Shown here: one piece after another, positions 1 through 8,592 of the stretch
How the letters are laid out: every line of letters starts with the position of its first letter
How positions within the stretch are numbered: position 1 is the first letter of the stretch
DNA from: Neorhizobium galegae
Lineage (GTDB): Bacteria; Pseudomonadota; Alphaproteobacteria; Rhizobiales; Rhizobiaceae
NCBI RefSeq assembly: GCF_017877135.1
Contig: NZ_JAGIPH010000001.1
Span: 496,001 to 560,000 of the forward strand
Direction of reading: 5' to 3'
Length of the DNA: 64,000 bases
The notes under the pieces: model-generated
Seen by the model: only the letters and a program-made list of their open reading frames with translations
The model's database searches: none
Told to the model about the DNA's origin: nothing
Program-made: the position numbers and the translations under genes

Positions 1-79
1 GGTGCCCGGCGGCAGCGTCATCGTCAATGCGCAGGACCCGCAGGGGGCCTATTTCTCGCTGGTGGCAAGCGCCGCGTGA
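1..79 (+). CDS. VOC (glyoxalase-like) family protein, 3' end only
   Basis: An open frame enters from the left edge and stops at 77-79. The 25 visible residues end with a segment containing DPQGAYFSLV. A D-P-x-G-A-x-F motif close to the C-terminus is typical of the last beta strand of vicinal-oxygen-chelate proteins related to lactoylglutathione lyase. Too little is present to say which VOC subgroup it belongs to or what the substrate is. Confidence 0.5.
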   Translation, partial: VPGGSVIVNAQDPQGAYFSLVASAA

Positions 80-211
80 ACCATTGGGACAGACCGGTGA
101 TGCCGCTTGCAGCAACCTTGCGCCTGCGGCCATCGCCGCCCCACCCGAAGCGCATGCCCCGACCGCCCGCCGTTTGCATGTTCTGACGGCCCGAGCAATT
201 CCCCGCCGGTC

Positions 212-239
212 TGCCCGCACCCCCTTGTCGGTGCGGGCA
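212..239. terminator. Perfect 10-bp inverted repeat in the gap after the VOC gene
   Basis: TGCCCGCACC and GGTGCGGGCA form a perfect 10-bp stem around an 8-base loop. There is no T-run, so it may be a weak terminator or an RNA-stabilising hairpin. The rest of the gap from 80 to 382 shows no convincing gene. Confidence 0.4.
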
Positions 240-382
240 TCGCGCTGCGTCCCGCTGCCCCAGATCTCTCCTGGGCCCTCCCCGGGCCATCCTTGCAAAA
301 GGCCCGCTTTGACTTCTGCCCTTCAGGCGCTTAAGCCCGCTTATCCGATTTTTCCGCACAAGCGATCAGGGAGCACGCGGCT

Positions 383-685
383 ATGGCTGGCGATGACGAC
401 GACTACATCTATGACGAAGCAACCGGCGAATGGCGCCCGGCCTCGGAACTGGCCGCAGCGGCAGCCAAGGCTGCCGAAGTGGTCGATTCCGCCGGCACCG
501 TGCTGCAGAACGGCGACAGCGTCACCCTCATCAAGGACCTGAAGGTCAAGGGCGCCGGCCAGACCCTGAAACAGGGCACCGTGATCAAGTCGATCCGGCT
601 TACCGACAACCCGGAAGAAATCGACTGCCGCCACGACGCCATCAAGGGCCTTGTTCTGCGCACGGAATTCGTGCGGAAGCGGTAA
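383..685 (+). CDS. PhnA/YjdM-like protein (alkylphosphonate utilization family)
   Basis: A 100-residue acidic protein. The C-terminal half has the family pattern of a G-D-x-V-x-L-I-K-D-L-K-V-K-G block, then K-x-G-T-V-I-K-S-I-R-L, then C-R-H-D-A-I-K-G-L-V-L, which is the PhnA C-terminal domain. The N-terminal zinc ribbon of E. coli YjdM is absent and is replaced by an Asp-rich stretch followed by an Ala-rich segment. A good AGGGAG ribosome-binding site lies 10 bases before the ATG. Despite the family name, a role in phosphonate metabolism is not established, and no phn genes are nearby. Confidence 0.85.
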   Translation: MAGDDDDYIYDEATGEWRPASELAAAAAKAAEVVDSAGTVLQNGDSVTLIKDLKVKGAGQTLKQGTVIKSIRLTDNPEEIDCRHDAIKGLVLRTEFVRKR

Positions 686-735
686 GGGGGATTTTGGCGG
701 TCGGGACTGAACGCGCACGGTTCGTCTTTGCCACC

Positions 736-2289
736 CTACCGCTTCAAGCTCCCCAAGATCCCGCGCACCAGTGCCCGGCCCACCTGGCTTGCAACGGAGC
801 GGGCGGCACTTTTCATGGCGGCCTCTATGATGGTTTCGCGTTGAGAGCCGCCGCGTCGGGCGGGTGGGGTGCGGCGGTCGGGCTGTTCGTCGCCGGTGTC
901 GAAGCCGGGCAGTTTCCAGCGGCTGGCGGCGCTCTCGTCTTTCGCCGGCGCCTCCTCGCCGGTGGCGCTGCCGGAGCGCGTGGCTTTTCCCGCTCGCGCC
1001 GCCAGGATCTCGAAGGCCGATTCCCGGTCGAGGTCTTCGTCGTAGAGGCCGGCGACCGGGCTTTTGCCAAGGACTGCGGCGCGCTCAGTGTCCGTCAGCG
1101 GTCCGATGCGGGCCGATGGCGGGCGGATCAGCGTGCGGGCAACGATCGAGGGAGCGCCCTTGTCCTCGAGCGTCGAGACCAGCGCCTCGCCGGTACCAAG
1201 CGTGGTGATCACCTCTGCGGTTGAAAAATCCGGATTGGCGCGAAACGTCTCGGCCGCCGTCTTCACCGCCTTCTGCTCGCGCGGCGTATAGGCGCGCAGC
1301 GCATGCTGCACGCGGTTACCGAGCTGCGCCAGCACGGTTTCGGGCACATCGAGCGGGTTTTGCGTGATGAAATAGACGCCGACGCCTTTGGAGCGGATGA
1401 GGCGCACCACCTGTTCCACCCGCTCCAGGAGCACCTTCGGCGCCTCGGAAAACAAAAGATGCGCCTCGTCGAAGAAGAAGACGAGCCGCGGTTTTTCCGG
1501 ATCGCCCACCTCCGGCAGTTCCTCGAAGAGTTCCGACAAAAGCCAGAGCAGGAAGGTGGCATAGAGCCTCGGGTTCATCATCAGCCTGTCGGCCGCAAGC
1601 ACGGAGACTACGCCGCGCCCATCGGGCGCCACGCGCATGATATCCTCGATCCTCAGGGCCGGTTCGCCAAAAAACTGCTGGGCGCCCTGCTGTTCCAGGA
1701 CGAGCAGCCCGCGCTGCAGCGAGCCGATCGAGGCTTTCGAGACGAAGCCGAAGCGCGCGGAAATCTCCGACGCCTGTTCGGCCATATAAGAGAGCAGCGC
1801 CTGCAGGTCCTTCAGGTCCATCAGCGGCAGGCCACCCTCGTCGGCAATCTTGAAGGCGATGTTGAGGACGCCCTCCTGCGCCTCGCTGGCATCCATCAGG
1901 CGCGCCAGCAGCAGCGGCCCCATTTCGGCGACGGTCGAGCGGACGCGGTGGCCCTTTTCGCCGTAGAGATCCCAGAAGATCACCGGAAATGCGGCATTGT
2001 CATAATCCGAAAAGGCAATCTCCTCGGCGCGCTTCAGCAGAAAGTCCTTCGGCTCGCCAAGAGCTGCAATGCCTGACAGATCGCCCTTGATATCGGAGCA
2101 GAAGACCGGCACGCCGGCCTCTGAAAAGCCTTCGGCCAGCACCTGCAGCGTCACGGTCTTGCCGGTACCGGTGGCGCCGGTCACCAGGCCATGGCGGTTG
2201 GCGAATTTCAGCGCCAGATACTGCGCCTTTGCCAGCGTATCATCGGGATTGCGGCTGGCGCCGATGAAGAGTTTTCCCTGATCGACCAT
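736..2289 (-). CDS. HerA-like helicase C-terminal (DUF853) ATPase
   Basis: A 517-residue FtsK/HerA-superfamily P-loop ATPase. The Walker A motif GATGTGKT is at about residues 38-45 and the Walker B run ending FFFDEAH is at about 270-276. The C-terminus (from about 430) is charged and low in complexity. DUF853 proteins are predicted to be DNA-translocating or pumping ATPases. They are widespread in rhizobia and largely uncharacterised. An AGGAGG ribosome-binding site precedes the ATG. The neighbours give no functional clue. Confidence 0.85.
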   Translation of the reverse strand: MVDQGKLFIGASRNPDDTLAKAQYLALKFANRHGLVTGATGTGKTVTLQVLAEGFSEAGVPVFCSDIKGDLSGIAALGEPKDFLLKRAEEIAFSDYDNAAFPVIFWDLYGEKGHRVRSTVAEMGPLLLARLMDASEAQEGVLNIAFKIADEGGLPLMDLKDLQALLSYMAEQASEISARFGFVSKASIGSLQRGLLVLEQQGAQQFFGEPALRIEDIMRVAPDGRGVVSVLAADRLMMNPRLYATFLLWLLSELFEELPEVGDPEKPRLVFFFDEAHLLFSEAPKVLLERVEQVVRLIRSKGVGVYFITQNPLDVPETVLAQLGNRVQHALRAYTPREQKAVKTAAETFRANPDFSTAEVITTLGTGEALVSTLEDKGAPSIVARTLIRPPSARIGPLTDTERAAVLGKSPVAGLYDEDLDRESAFEILAARAGKATRSGSATGEEAPAKDESAASRWKLPGFDTGDEQPDRRTPPARRGGSQRETIIEAAMKSAARSVASQVGRALVRGILGSLKR

Positions 2290-2435
2290 GCAACCGGCCT
2301 CCTGACGTAAGCGTTAGCGGGTATTCGGTTTTATAGGGGCGACAGGCATGTTCGGCAATGTGAGGTGTTTTGGAGACAGGCGTTTCGGCGCGGCAGTGCC
2401 AGCGGCGGCGTTTCGGATGTGAGGAGGACGCGCGC

Positions 2436-3404
2436 ATGAACCAGACAGGCGAGGCCGATCTTCGCGGACGAAGCGCCAAAACCCCCTCGGCGATCCCCTG
2501 GAAGGGGCTGCTCGATGTCGCCTACCGCGTCTATCTGTCGATCATCGAGGACCGGGTGATGCTGGTCGCGGGTGGCGTCACCTTCTATCTGCTGCTCGCC
2601 GTCTTTCCCGCCATGACGGCGCTCGTCTCGCTCTATGGTTTCGTGTCCGATCCGGCAGCGATCACCGAGCGTCTCGGCTTCCTGCGCGAGGTCATGCCGT
2701 CGGACGGGCTGGAGATCTTCTTCAAGCAGTTGCAGACGCTCGCCAGCGAGGAGCGCAGTTCCTTGAGCTACGGTTTGGTGATCGGTCTTGGCATTGCGCT
2801 GTGGAGTACCAACAATGGCGTCAAGGCCATGTTCGAGGCGATGAACATCGCCTATGGCGAGGATGAGAAGCGCAGCTTCATCCGCCTGAACCTCGTCTCG
2901 CTGTTCTTCACCTTCGTGGCGCTGATTGCCGCCATCGTGCTGCTTGTCGGGCTCGGCGTCATCCCCGCCATGATCGCCTTCCTGCCGCTCGGCGGCTTTG
3001 CCGAAACGCTTCTGTCGCTTGCGCGCTGGCCCGTGCTTCTCCTCATGGCCGCCATCGGCATCAGCCTGCTCTATCGCTATGGTCCGAGCCGCGAGCCAGC
3101 GAAGAAACGCTGGATCAGCTGGGGGGCATCGCTTGCCGCCCTCTTCTGGCTCGGCGGTTCGCTCGGCGTGTCCTTCTATCTCTCGCATATCGCCAATTTC
3201 AACGTCACCTACGGCACGCTCGGCGCGCTCATCGGCTTCCTGTTCTGGGTGTGGATCTCCTCGATCATCATCATCCTCGGCGCCGAGATCAATGCGGAGC
3301 TGGAGCACCAGACGAAGCGCGACAGCACCACCGGCCCCGAACAGCCGATGGGCCGGCGCGGCGCCTATATGGCCGATACGCTTGGCAAAAGCTGGGGCAG
3401 CTGA
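2436..3404 (+). CDS. YihY/virulence factor BrkB family membrane protein
   Basis: A 322-residue inner-membrane protein with about six hydrophobic helices. The cytoplasmic N-terminus leads into the characteristic first helix (D-R-V-M-L-V-A-G-G-V-T-F-Y-L-L-L-A). The typical end, L-I-G-F-L-F-W-V-W-I-S-S, then I-L-G-A-E-I-N-A-E-L-E, is present. I chose this ATG because GAGGAGG lies 8 bases upstream. A longer frame open from 2370 lacks a comparable site. The family's transport function is unknown. The old RNase BN label for this family is wrong. Confidence 0.9.
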   Translation: MNQTGEADLRGRSAKTPSAIPWKGLLDVAYRVYLSIIEDRVMLVAGGVTFYLLLAVFPAMTALVSLYGFVSDPAAITERLGFLREVMPSDGLEIFFKQLQTLASEERSSLSYGLVIGLGIALWSTNNGVKAMFEAMNIAYGEDEKRSFIRLNLVSLFFTFVALIAAIVLLVGLGVIPAMIAFLPLGGFAETLLSLARWPVLLLMAAIGISLLYRYGPSREPAKKRWISWGASLAALFWLGGSLGVSFYLSHIANFNVTYGTLGALIGFLFWVWISSIIIILGAEINAELEHQTKRDSTTGPEQPMGRRGAYMADTLGKSWGS

Positions 3405-3565
3405 CCCGGTGGCCGCCGTCCCGGCACTGTCTTCAAGATCGAGATGGGGATCGCCGCCGCTCGTCCCATGATCGCGGTGGCAGGTTAGGCCCGGCGGTGA
3501 TAGCACGCATTATTCGCAAGCCATAGGCAGCCTTCGGCTTGCATCCGGTCGCGCCATAATTTACG

Positions 3566-3581
3566 TTGACGTTAACGTCAA
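3566..3581. promoter_or_regulatory. Perfect 16-bp palindrome TTGACGTTAACGTCAA, candidate operator
   Basis: The sequence is its own reverse complement and lies 18 bases before the start of the DUF2267-like gene, overlapping its 5' leader. Its form resembles sites bound by MerR-family LiuR-type regulators (TTTACGTTNACGTAAA-like). No such regulator is in the window, so the assignment is by resemblance only. Confidence 0.5.
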
Positions 3582-3598
3582 ACATCGAGGAGAATGTG

Positions 3599-3988
3599 AT
3601 GAACGAGCTGGTCACCCGCGTGGCGGACAAGGTGGGCATTGCGCCCGAAATCGCCGAAAAGGCCGTCGGCATGATGCTGGGTTTTCTGCAGCGCGAAGCC
3701 GATGACGCGGCCGTGGCGCGCATGATCGAGGCGATCCCCGGCGCGCCCGCGCTGGTGGCGCAGTTCAACGGCGAAGGTTCTGGTGGCGGCGGCCTGCTTG
3801 GCGGTCTGATGTCCACCTTCGGCGGCGGCGTCATGGCGCTTGGCCAGCAGCTGATGTCGCTCGGCCTCGGCATGGGCGAAATCACCGCGCTCGCCCGCGA
3901 AACCATCGCCGTTGCCCGCCAGCATGCCGGCACCGACACCGTGGACGAGGTGGTCAATTCCGTTCCGGGCCTTTCCCAGTTCGTCTGA
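3599..3988 (+). CDS. DUF2267/DUF2780-like small protein
   Basis: A 129-residue protein without signal peptide. The first 55 residues look like a helical domain (M-N-E-L-V-T-R-V-A-D-K-V-G-I followed by A-V-G-M-M-L-G-F-L-Q). A Gly-rich linker G-S-G-G-G-G-L-L-G-G-L-M and a second helical part follow. The start is set by GAGGAGA 8 bases upstream; an upstream ATG would place the 16-bp palindrome inside the gene. I do not know its function. The palindrome just upstream suggests dedicated regulation. Confidence 0.65.
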   Translation: MNELVTRVADKVGIAPEIAEKAVGMMLGFLQREADDAAVARMIEAIPGAPALVAQFNGEGSGGGGLLGGLMSTFGGGVMALGQQLMSLGLGMGEITALARETIAVARQHAGTDTVDEVVNSVPGLSQFV

Positions 3989-4169
3989 CACGCCGACCAT
4001 TGCGCGCCTGCCCCGCATGAAGCTGGAGCAGGCGCTGCCCTTGCGACAGGGTGTCCAGGAGCGGCTTTCGCACGACGGGCGGTGATCGACCCCGCCAGCG
4101 GCTGGACGATGCGGCTTGGATGCGCCGAAAAGCATCAGAATGAAACAGCGTCCCGGCCTGGTTCATCCT

Positions 4170-4198
4170 TTGTTAAGCCCATCGATAATCTCTAAAAT
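4170..4198 (+). promoter_or_regulatory. Sigma-70-type promoter for the carboxypeptidase gene
   Basis: TTGTTA and TAAAAT are separated by exactly 17 bases, and transcription would begin near 4205. This fits in-frame starts at 4230, 4239 or 4263 and argues against starts further upstream. Confidence 0.5.
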
Positions 4199-4262
4199 TG
4201 TTTCTACTGTCCCGCCATATTGTGCCGTTATGCGTCGTATGGACGTCACAGCGGGGTATGGA

Positions 4263-5738
4263 ATGTCGATCACAGCGCGCGCCTACGCGATCATGCCATC
4301 GCTCGCCCTCGGGCTTGCCTTGATGTTGAGCGCGCTTGCCGCCTTTGCCGGTCCGGCACGGGCCGGTTACGCGCATTTCGTCGTGGATGCGGCAACCGGC
4401 AAGGTGCTGGCGGCGGAAAACGCCGATACGCTCAACCATCCGGCGTCGCTCACCAAGATGATGACGCTCTACATGGTGTTCGAGGCGCTGCGCGATGGCC
4501 GGCTGCGCTGGGACCAGCAGATCGTCATGTCCCGCAATGGCGCAGCCACCATCCCCACCAAGCTCGGCGTTCCGGCGGGCAAGACCTATACGGTGCGCGA
4601 GGCCGTCTATGGCATGGCGGTCAAATCCGCCAATGACGTTGCCGAAGGCATCGGCGATCATCTTTACGGATCGCAGGAAAAATTCGGTCAGGCCATGACG
4701 CGCAAGGCGCGCCAGCTCGGCATGAGCCGCACGGTGTTCCGCAACGGCTCGGGCCTGCCCGACGAGAGGCAGGTGACGACGGCGCGCGACATGGCCACGC
4801 TCGGTCTGGCGCTGATGCGGGATTACCCGAAGGAATACCAGGTCTTTGCGCTGCGCTCCTTCAGCTTTCGCGGCAAGACCATTCGCGGCCACAACAATCT
4901 CATGTACCGCTACAAGGGCATGGACGGCATCAAGACCGGCTTCATCAATGCAAGCGGCTTCAATCTGGTAAGCGCCGTCAACGACAGGGGCCGCCGCGTC
5001 GTCGGCGTCGTGTTGGGTGGGCGCACGGCAAGTGCCCGCGATGCCCGCATGGCCGCCCTTCTGGACGATGCCATGCCGCGCGCCACCGTGCGCGGCGGGG
5101 CTCTGGTTGCCGCGATCGGTGCGCCGAGCCTGCCCCGCTCGGGCGTGCCGAAACCCGTCGGCCGCACGGTCTCGGAACCGGACGCGACGCTCACCGACGC
5201 CATGGATCCGGTGGCCGCACAGATCGCCCATGCCGAAACGCTCGCCCGCACGCAAGCCGGGGAAAACCTCGGCATGACGGCCGGCGCAACCGATCATTTC
5301 CCCGCCGTGCCGGATCGCCCGGCCGCTGAGACGCGGATGCGCAAACGCGCGCCCGTCGCCCGCACCGTCGCCATCGAGCCGGCCGCGCCGCCGGCGGGAC
5401 AGGCCTTTGCCTATGCGAGCGGGCCGGTGCCGCAGGCTGCCATTCCAGCCCCGCCCGGCGGCCTGCCCTTTGCGATCGCCTCCCATGCCGGCTGGACCGT
5501 GCAGCTTACTGCAGCCCCAAGCCAGGCGGAGGCGATTGCACTTCTGTCGCGGGCGCTTCCAGCGCTCGATCACCGCTTTTCCGGCATCACGCCCTATACG
5601 GAAAGTGTTCAGGGCCCCTCCGGCCTGCTGCACCGGGCCCGGCTCTCCGGCTTTGAGGATCGCGCCGCCGCCCAATCCGCCTGCAAGGCGCTCACCGCCC
5701 GATCCTTCTCCTGCCTGGTGGTGGACGGCAACGGCTGA
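4263..5738 (+). CDS. D-alanyl-D-alanine carboxypeptidase with C-terminal SPOR domain
   Basis: A 491-residue low-molecular-weight penicillin-binding protein (peptidase S11). The signal peptide spans about residues 1-34, ending A-R-A. All three serine-peptidase motifs are present: S62-L-T-K65, S122-A-N124 and K224-T-G226. After about residue 270 comes a long Pro/Ala-rich linker, then a C-terminal SPOR domain from about 405, starting G-W-T-V-Q-L. The enzyme trims the terminal D-Ala from periplasmic peptidoglycan stem peptides. SPOR domains bind denuded glycan at division sites, so a septal role is likely. The exact start is uncertain (4230 or 4239 are also possible). Confidence 0.92.
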   Translation: MSITARAYAIMPSLALGLALMLSALAAFAGPARAGYAHFVVDAATGKVLAAENADTLNHPASLTKMMTLYMVFEALRDGRLRWDQQIVMSRNGAATIPTKLGVPAGKTYTVREAVYGMAVKSANDVAEGIGDHLYGSQEKFGQAMTRKARQLGMSRTVFRNGSGLPDERQVTTARDMATLGLALMRDYPKEYQVFALRSFSFRGKTIRGHNNLMYRYKGMDGIKTGFINASGFNLVSAVNDRGRRVVGVVLGGRTASARDARMAALLDDAMPRATVRGGALVAAIGAPSLPRSGVPKPVGRTVSEPDATLTDAMDPVAAQIAHAETLARTQAGENLGMTAGATDHFPAVPDRPAAETRMRKRAPVARTVAIEPAAPPAGQAFAYASGPVPQAAIPAPPGGLPFAIASHAGWTVQLTAAPSQAEAIALLSRALPALDHRFSGITPYTESVQGPSGLLHRARLSGFEDRAAAQSACKALTARSFSCLVVDGNG

Positions 5739-5747
5739 CAGTTCGGT

Positions 5748-6641
5748 TCAGGCTGCGCCGAATTCCTCAACGACGGCCTCGACAAAGCTGCGCACCTTGA
5801 CCGTCGGGCGGCGTCCGGCCGGATAGAGCACATGCATCGGGCGCACCGGCCCTTCATAATCGCCCAGCACCCGCACCAGCCGACCGGTGGCAATTTCACC
5901 GCTCAGCACGCTTTCCGGCCCAAGCGTCACGCCAAAACCCTCGATCGCCGCATGCAGCAGCGCCTTCCAGTCATTGCTGCGCATGCGCCCGCTGGCGCGC
6001 ACCTCTTCTTCCCGGCCATTGCGGGTAAACACCCAGCGGCAGGGAATGGACGGCGACCAGTAGGCATAGGCCAGACAATCATGGCGTTCGAGATCGGCAG
6101 GCGTTTCTGGCACGCCGCGCGCGGCCAGATAGGCGGGGGCGGCACAGGCGATCACCCGGTAGGGCGCCAGGGCATGGGCGATTAATCCGCTTTCCTCGAC
6201 AGGGCCGATACGCACCATTACATCGAACCCCTCCTCCAGCGGATCGACAAAACGGTCGTTCAGCGTCAGATCCACCTGCATGTCCGGATAGCGGGCAAGA
6301 TAGCGGGTGACGAAGGGCGCCAGGCTGAAGGCACCAAAGGTCATCGGCGCATTGACGCGCAGCATGCCCTGAGGGCGCGAGCGCATGTCGCTTGCCAGCG
6401 CATCGGCGGCATCGGCCTCGGCCAGCACCAGCTTGCAGCGATCGTAATAGGCGCGCCCGACATCGGTGAGGCTCTGGCGCCGCGTGGTGCGGTGAATGAG
6501 GGCGGCTCCGACACGGTCTTCCAGAAACACCACATGCTTGGCCACCATCTGCGGCGACATTCCCATGGTTTCGGCCACCGCCGCAAACGACCCCAGATCG
6601 GCCGCGCGCACGAACACCGCCATACTGGTCAGGCGATCCAT
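5748..6641 (-). CDS. LysR-family transcriptional regulator
   Basis: A 297-residue protein with the LysR winged-helix domain at residues 1-60 (M-D-R-L-T-S-M-A-V-F-V-R-A-A-D-L-G-S-F-A-A-V-A) and a periplasmic-binding-like effector domain after it. GAGGGG precedes the ATG. It is divergent from the small oxidoreductase gene at 6743, the usual arrangement for a LysR regulator and its target. The shared 101-bp spacer holds a TGAT-TT-ATCA dyad. Confidence 0.9.
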   Translation of the reverse strand: MDRLTSMAVFVRAADLGSFAAVAETMGMSPQMVAKHVVFLEDRVGAALIHRTTRRQSLTDVGRAYYDRCKLVLAEADAADALASDMRSRPQGMLRVNAPMTFGAFSLAPFVTRYLARYPDMQVDLTLNDRFVDPLEEGFDVMVRIGPVEESGLIAHALAPYRVIACAAPAYLAARGVPETPADLERHDCLAYAYWSPSIPCRWVFTRNGREEEVRASGRMRSNDWKALLHAAIEGFGVTLGPESVLSGEIATGRLVRVLGDYEGPVRPMHVLYPAGRRPTVKVRSFVEAVVEEFGAA

Positions 6642-6682
6642 GCCATTATCCCCTCTGAGTGTTGAATGTCGGTTGATCTTGA

Positions 6683-6692
6683 TGATTTATCA
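6683..6692. promoter_or_regulatory. TGAT-TT-ATCA dyad between divergent LysR and oxidoreductase genes
   Basis: A short dyad with 4-bp arms in the middle of the 101-bp intergenic region. LysR regulators often bind T-N11-A dyads in such positions. Short enough to occur by chance. Confidence 0.3.
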
Positions 6693-6742
6693 CCATCTGG
6701 AAGGCAATTAAAGCTCTCTCATCCAAGCAATGGAGAGACGAG

Positions 6743-7387
6743 ATGAACATCGGAATTATCGGCGCCGGCTTTGTCGGGCGCGCCATCGGCAAGCTTTCTG
6801 TCAAGGCCGGCCATCGGGTCATGCTCAGCAATTCGCGCGGGCCGCACACCCTGTTCAGCCTGCGCCACGGCGTGGGGGCGGAGGTCGGCACTGTGGAGGA
6901 GGCGATTGCGTTTGGCGACATTGTCGTCATCGCCATCCCGCTTGCGGCCTATCGCAGCGTGCCCGCAGATGCGCTTGCGGGGAAAATCGTCATCGACACC
7001 AACAATTACTATCCGGACCGCGATGGCCGGATAGCGGAACTCGACGCGTTTGAAACGACCACCAGCGAGCTGCTGGCAGCGCACCTGCCACAGTCGCGCA
7101 TCGTCAAAGCCTTCAATGCGATTACCATGAACGACCTGGAAAAGGACGGCCGCGCCCCAGGCTCCGCCGACCGGCGCGCCTTGCCGCTTGCCGGTGACGA
7201 CGCGGATGCAAAGGCCGTGGTGCTGCGCCTTTACGAGGAATTCGGATACGACGCGGTGGATGCCGGCCCGCTTTCGCAAGGTTTTCGCTTCGAGCGCGCC
7301 ACGCCCGCCTATTGCGTGCCGCTCACCAAAACGCAGCTTGCAGAGACGCTGGCGCAGACCACCCGCGAGGGCAAGCGCGCTGCATAA
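6743..7387 (+). CDS. NADPH-dependent F420-reductase-like NADP-binding oxidoreductase
   Basis: A 214-residue Rossmann protein starting M-N-I-G-I-I-G-A-G-F-V-G-R-A-I-G, the dinucleotide-binding loop. The N-S-R-G segment near residue 33 and the D-T-N-N-Y-Y-P motif near residue 92 are typical of the coenzyme-F420-dependent NADP oxidoreductase-like group (COG2085). Rhizobia lack F420, so the real substrate is unknown. GGAGAGA is a good ribosome-binding site. Likely regulated by the divergent LysR protein. Confidence 0.82.
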   Translation: MNIGIIGAGFVGRAIGKLSVKAGHRVMLSNSRGPHTLFSLRHGVGAEVGTVEEAIAFGDIVVIAIPLAAYRSVPADALAGKIVIDTNNYYPDRDGRIAELDAFETTTSELLAAHLPQSRIVKAFNAITMNDLEKDGRAPGSADRRALPLAGDDADAKAVVLRLYEEFGYDAVDAGPLSQGFRFERATPAYCVPLTKTQLAETLAQTTREGKRAA

Positions 7388-7399
7388 TCTTCCGCGCGG

Positions 7400-7681
7400 T
7401 AAAAAGGCTTCAACCGGCGCCTTCGGACTGCCGGCAAAGTCAACGACATCGCCGGGATCGGCATTGAAGACGTCTTTGCCCCCTCGCCCCGCGTGCGGGG
7501 AGAGGGCTGGGGTGAGGGGCTTTAAATTGTTGATTAGGCAGCGAATTAGCCCCTCATCCCGCTGCCGCGACCTTCTCCCCGTCAAGACGGGGCGAAGGGC
7601 CCTTGCAGCCGCCCGTCACTCCAAATCTTGAGGTTAAGAAGGTTTGTCAGCAAGCTGAAGGCGCCACGCGGCGCCTTTTTA
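7400..7681. repeat. Family A intergenic palindromic repeat, copy 1 (full length)
   Basis: A 282-bp element filling the gap between the oxidoreductase and the L,D-transpeptidase. The core has two hairpins: GCCCCGCGTGCGGGG with AGAGGG, and CTTCTCCCCGTCAAGACGGG. It ends with CAAATCTTGAG and GGTTTGTCAGCAAGCTGAA. The same arrangement recurs at 54348-54650. Each end carries a GGCGCC-containing terminator-like hairpin (7404-7423 and 7658-7677), matching at 16 of 20 positions in direct orientation. Confidence 0.85.
7658..7681 (+). terminator. Rho-independent terminator
   Basis: AAGGCGCC-ACGC-GGCGCC is followed by TTTTTA. It is positioned to end the transcript of the oxidoreductase gene after reading through the family A repeat, of which it forms the right end. 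Confidence 0.75.
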
Positions 7682-7703
7682 TCTATCTGGGGAAATCTCT
7701 AGC

Positions 7704-8432
7704 TTACTGCCAGACGACGATGCGGGCCTTGTTCGGCACGCGTTCGTAGAGGTCGATGATGTCCTGGTTCATCAGGCGCACGCAGCCGGACGAGACGGCC
7801 TTGCCGATGGAGTTCCATTCGGGATTGCCGTGCAGGCGGTAAAGCGTGTCCTGGCCGTTGCGGAAGATGTAGAGCGCGCGCGCGCCGAGTGGGTTCATCA
7901 GGCCGGGCGCCATGCCGCCATTGCCGGCGGAATATTTGACCAGTTCCGGCTGGCGGGCGACCATTTCCTGCGGCGGGGTCCATTTCGGCCATTTCTGACG
8001 CCACTGGATGACGCCCTCGCCTTCCCAGGCAAAACCTTCGCGACCGATGCCGACGCCGTAGCGCATGGCCGAACCGCCGGCTTCCACCACATAGAGGAAC
8101 CGCGAGGCCGTATCGACGACGATGGTGCCGGGACGCTCGCCGGTCGGGTCGACGACGCGCTGGCGATAGAAGCGCGGGTCGATGCGCCAGTAGGGAATGG
8201 CCGGAATAACGAAGCCGCCATCCACCATTTCGCCATACATGGCGTCGAGTTCGGGCGTGCGGCCGCGCATGGGCGGGCTTGCCGGTGCAAAGGCCTCACC
8301 GCCATCACGGTAGGTGATGCTGAGGCCGCCCGGACCGGGTCTGGACGAGGCGCAGCTCGCAAGTGTGGAAGCAGTGCCGACGGCCAGAAGACTGAGGAGG
8401 CGGCGGCGGCTGAAAAGATCGGATGTGGTCAT
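7704..8432 (-). CDS. L,D-transpeptidase (YkuD/ErfK family), Tat/lipoprotein-like N-terminus
   Basis: A 242-residue periplasmic peptidoglycan enzyme. The N-terminus has S-R-R-R-L-L-S-L-L (twin-Arg-like), with a Cys at about residue 27 that could be lipidated. The YkuD catalytic motif is complete: His201 in H-G-N, then S-S-G-C217-V-R-L. Such enzymes make 3-3 cross-links or attach proteins to peptidoglycan, and expanded sets are usual in rhizobia. It is paralogous to the next gene (8593-9411), sharing nearly the whole YkuD domain. Confidence 0.92.
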   Translation of the reverse strand: MTTSDLFSRRRLLSLLAVGTASTLASCASSRPGPGGLSITYRDGGEAFAPASPPMRGRTPELDAMYGEMVDGGFVIPAIPYWRIDPRFYRQRVVDPTGERPGTIVVDTASRFLYVVEAGGSAMRYGVGIGREGFAWEGEGVIQWRQKWPKWTPPQEMVARQPELVKYSAGNGGMAPGLMNPLGARALYIFRNGQDTLYRLHGNPEWNSIGKAVSSGCVRLMNQDIIDLYERVPNKARIVVWQ

Positions 8433-8592
8433 GAGGGCGGTTTTACTTCTTTACTGGAAAGGCAGGGCACTCGGAATGCGCATCAACGAACGTTCCCGAA
8501 ACTTGTTCCCGCATTATGTCTGAAAGAAGTATAGGCAGCCACAGTTTGGCGGCCAGTGTGGCCGCCAGCACCTTATCGTGACGCAGGTGTGA

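Noticed and set aside
4173-5675. A 500-codon open frame opposite the carboxypeptidase gene
   Set aside because: The + strand frame has all penicillin-binding motifs and a signal peptide; the reverse frame shows none.
7480-7600. Regular GC-rich palindromes considered as a CRISPR array
   Set aside because: Only two hairpin units with unequal spacing occur, no unique spacers of constant length exist and no cas genes are present.
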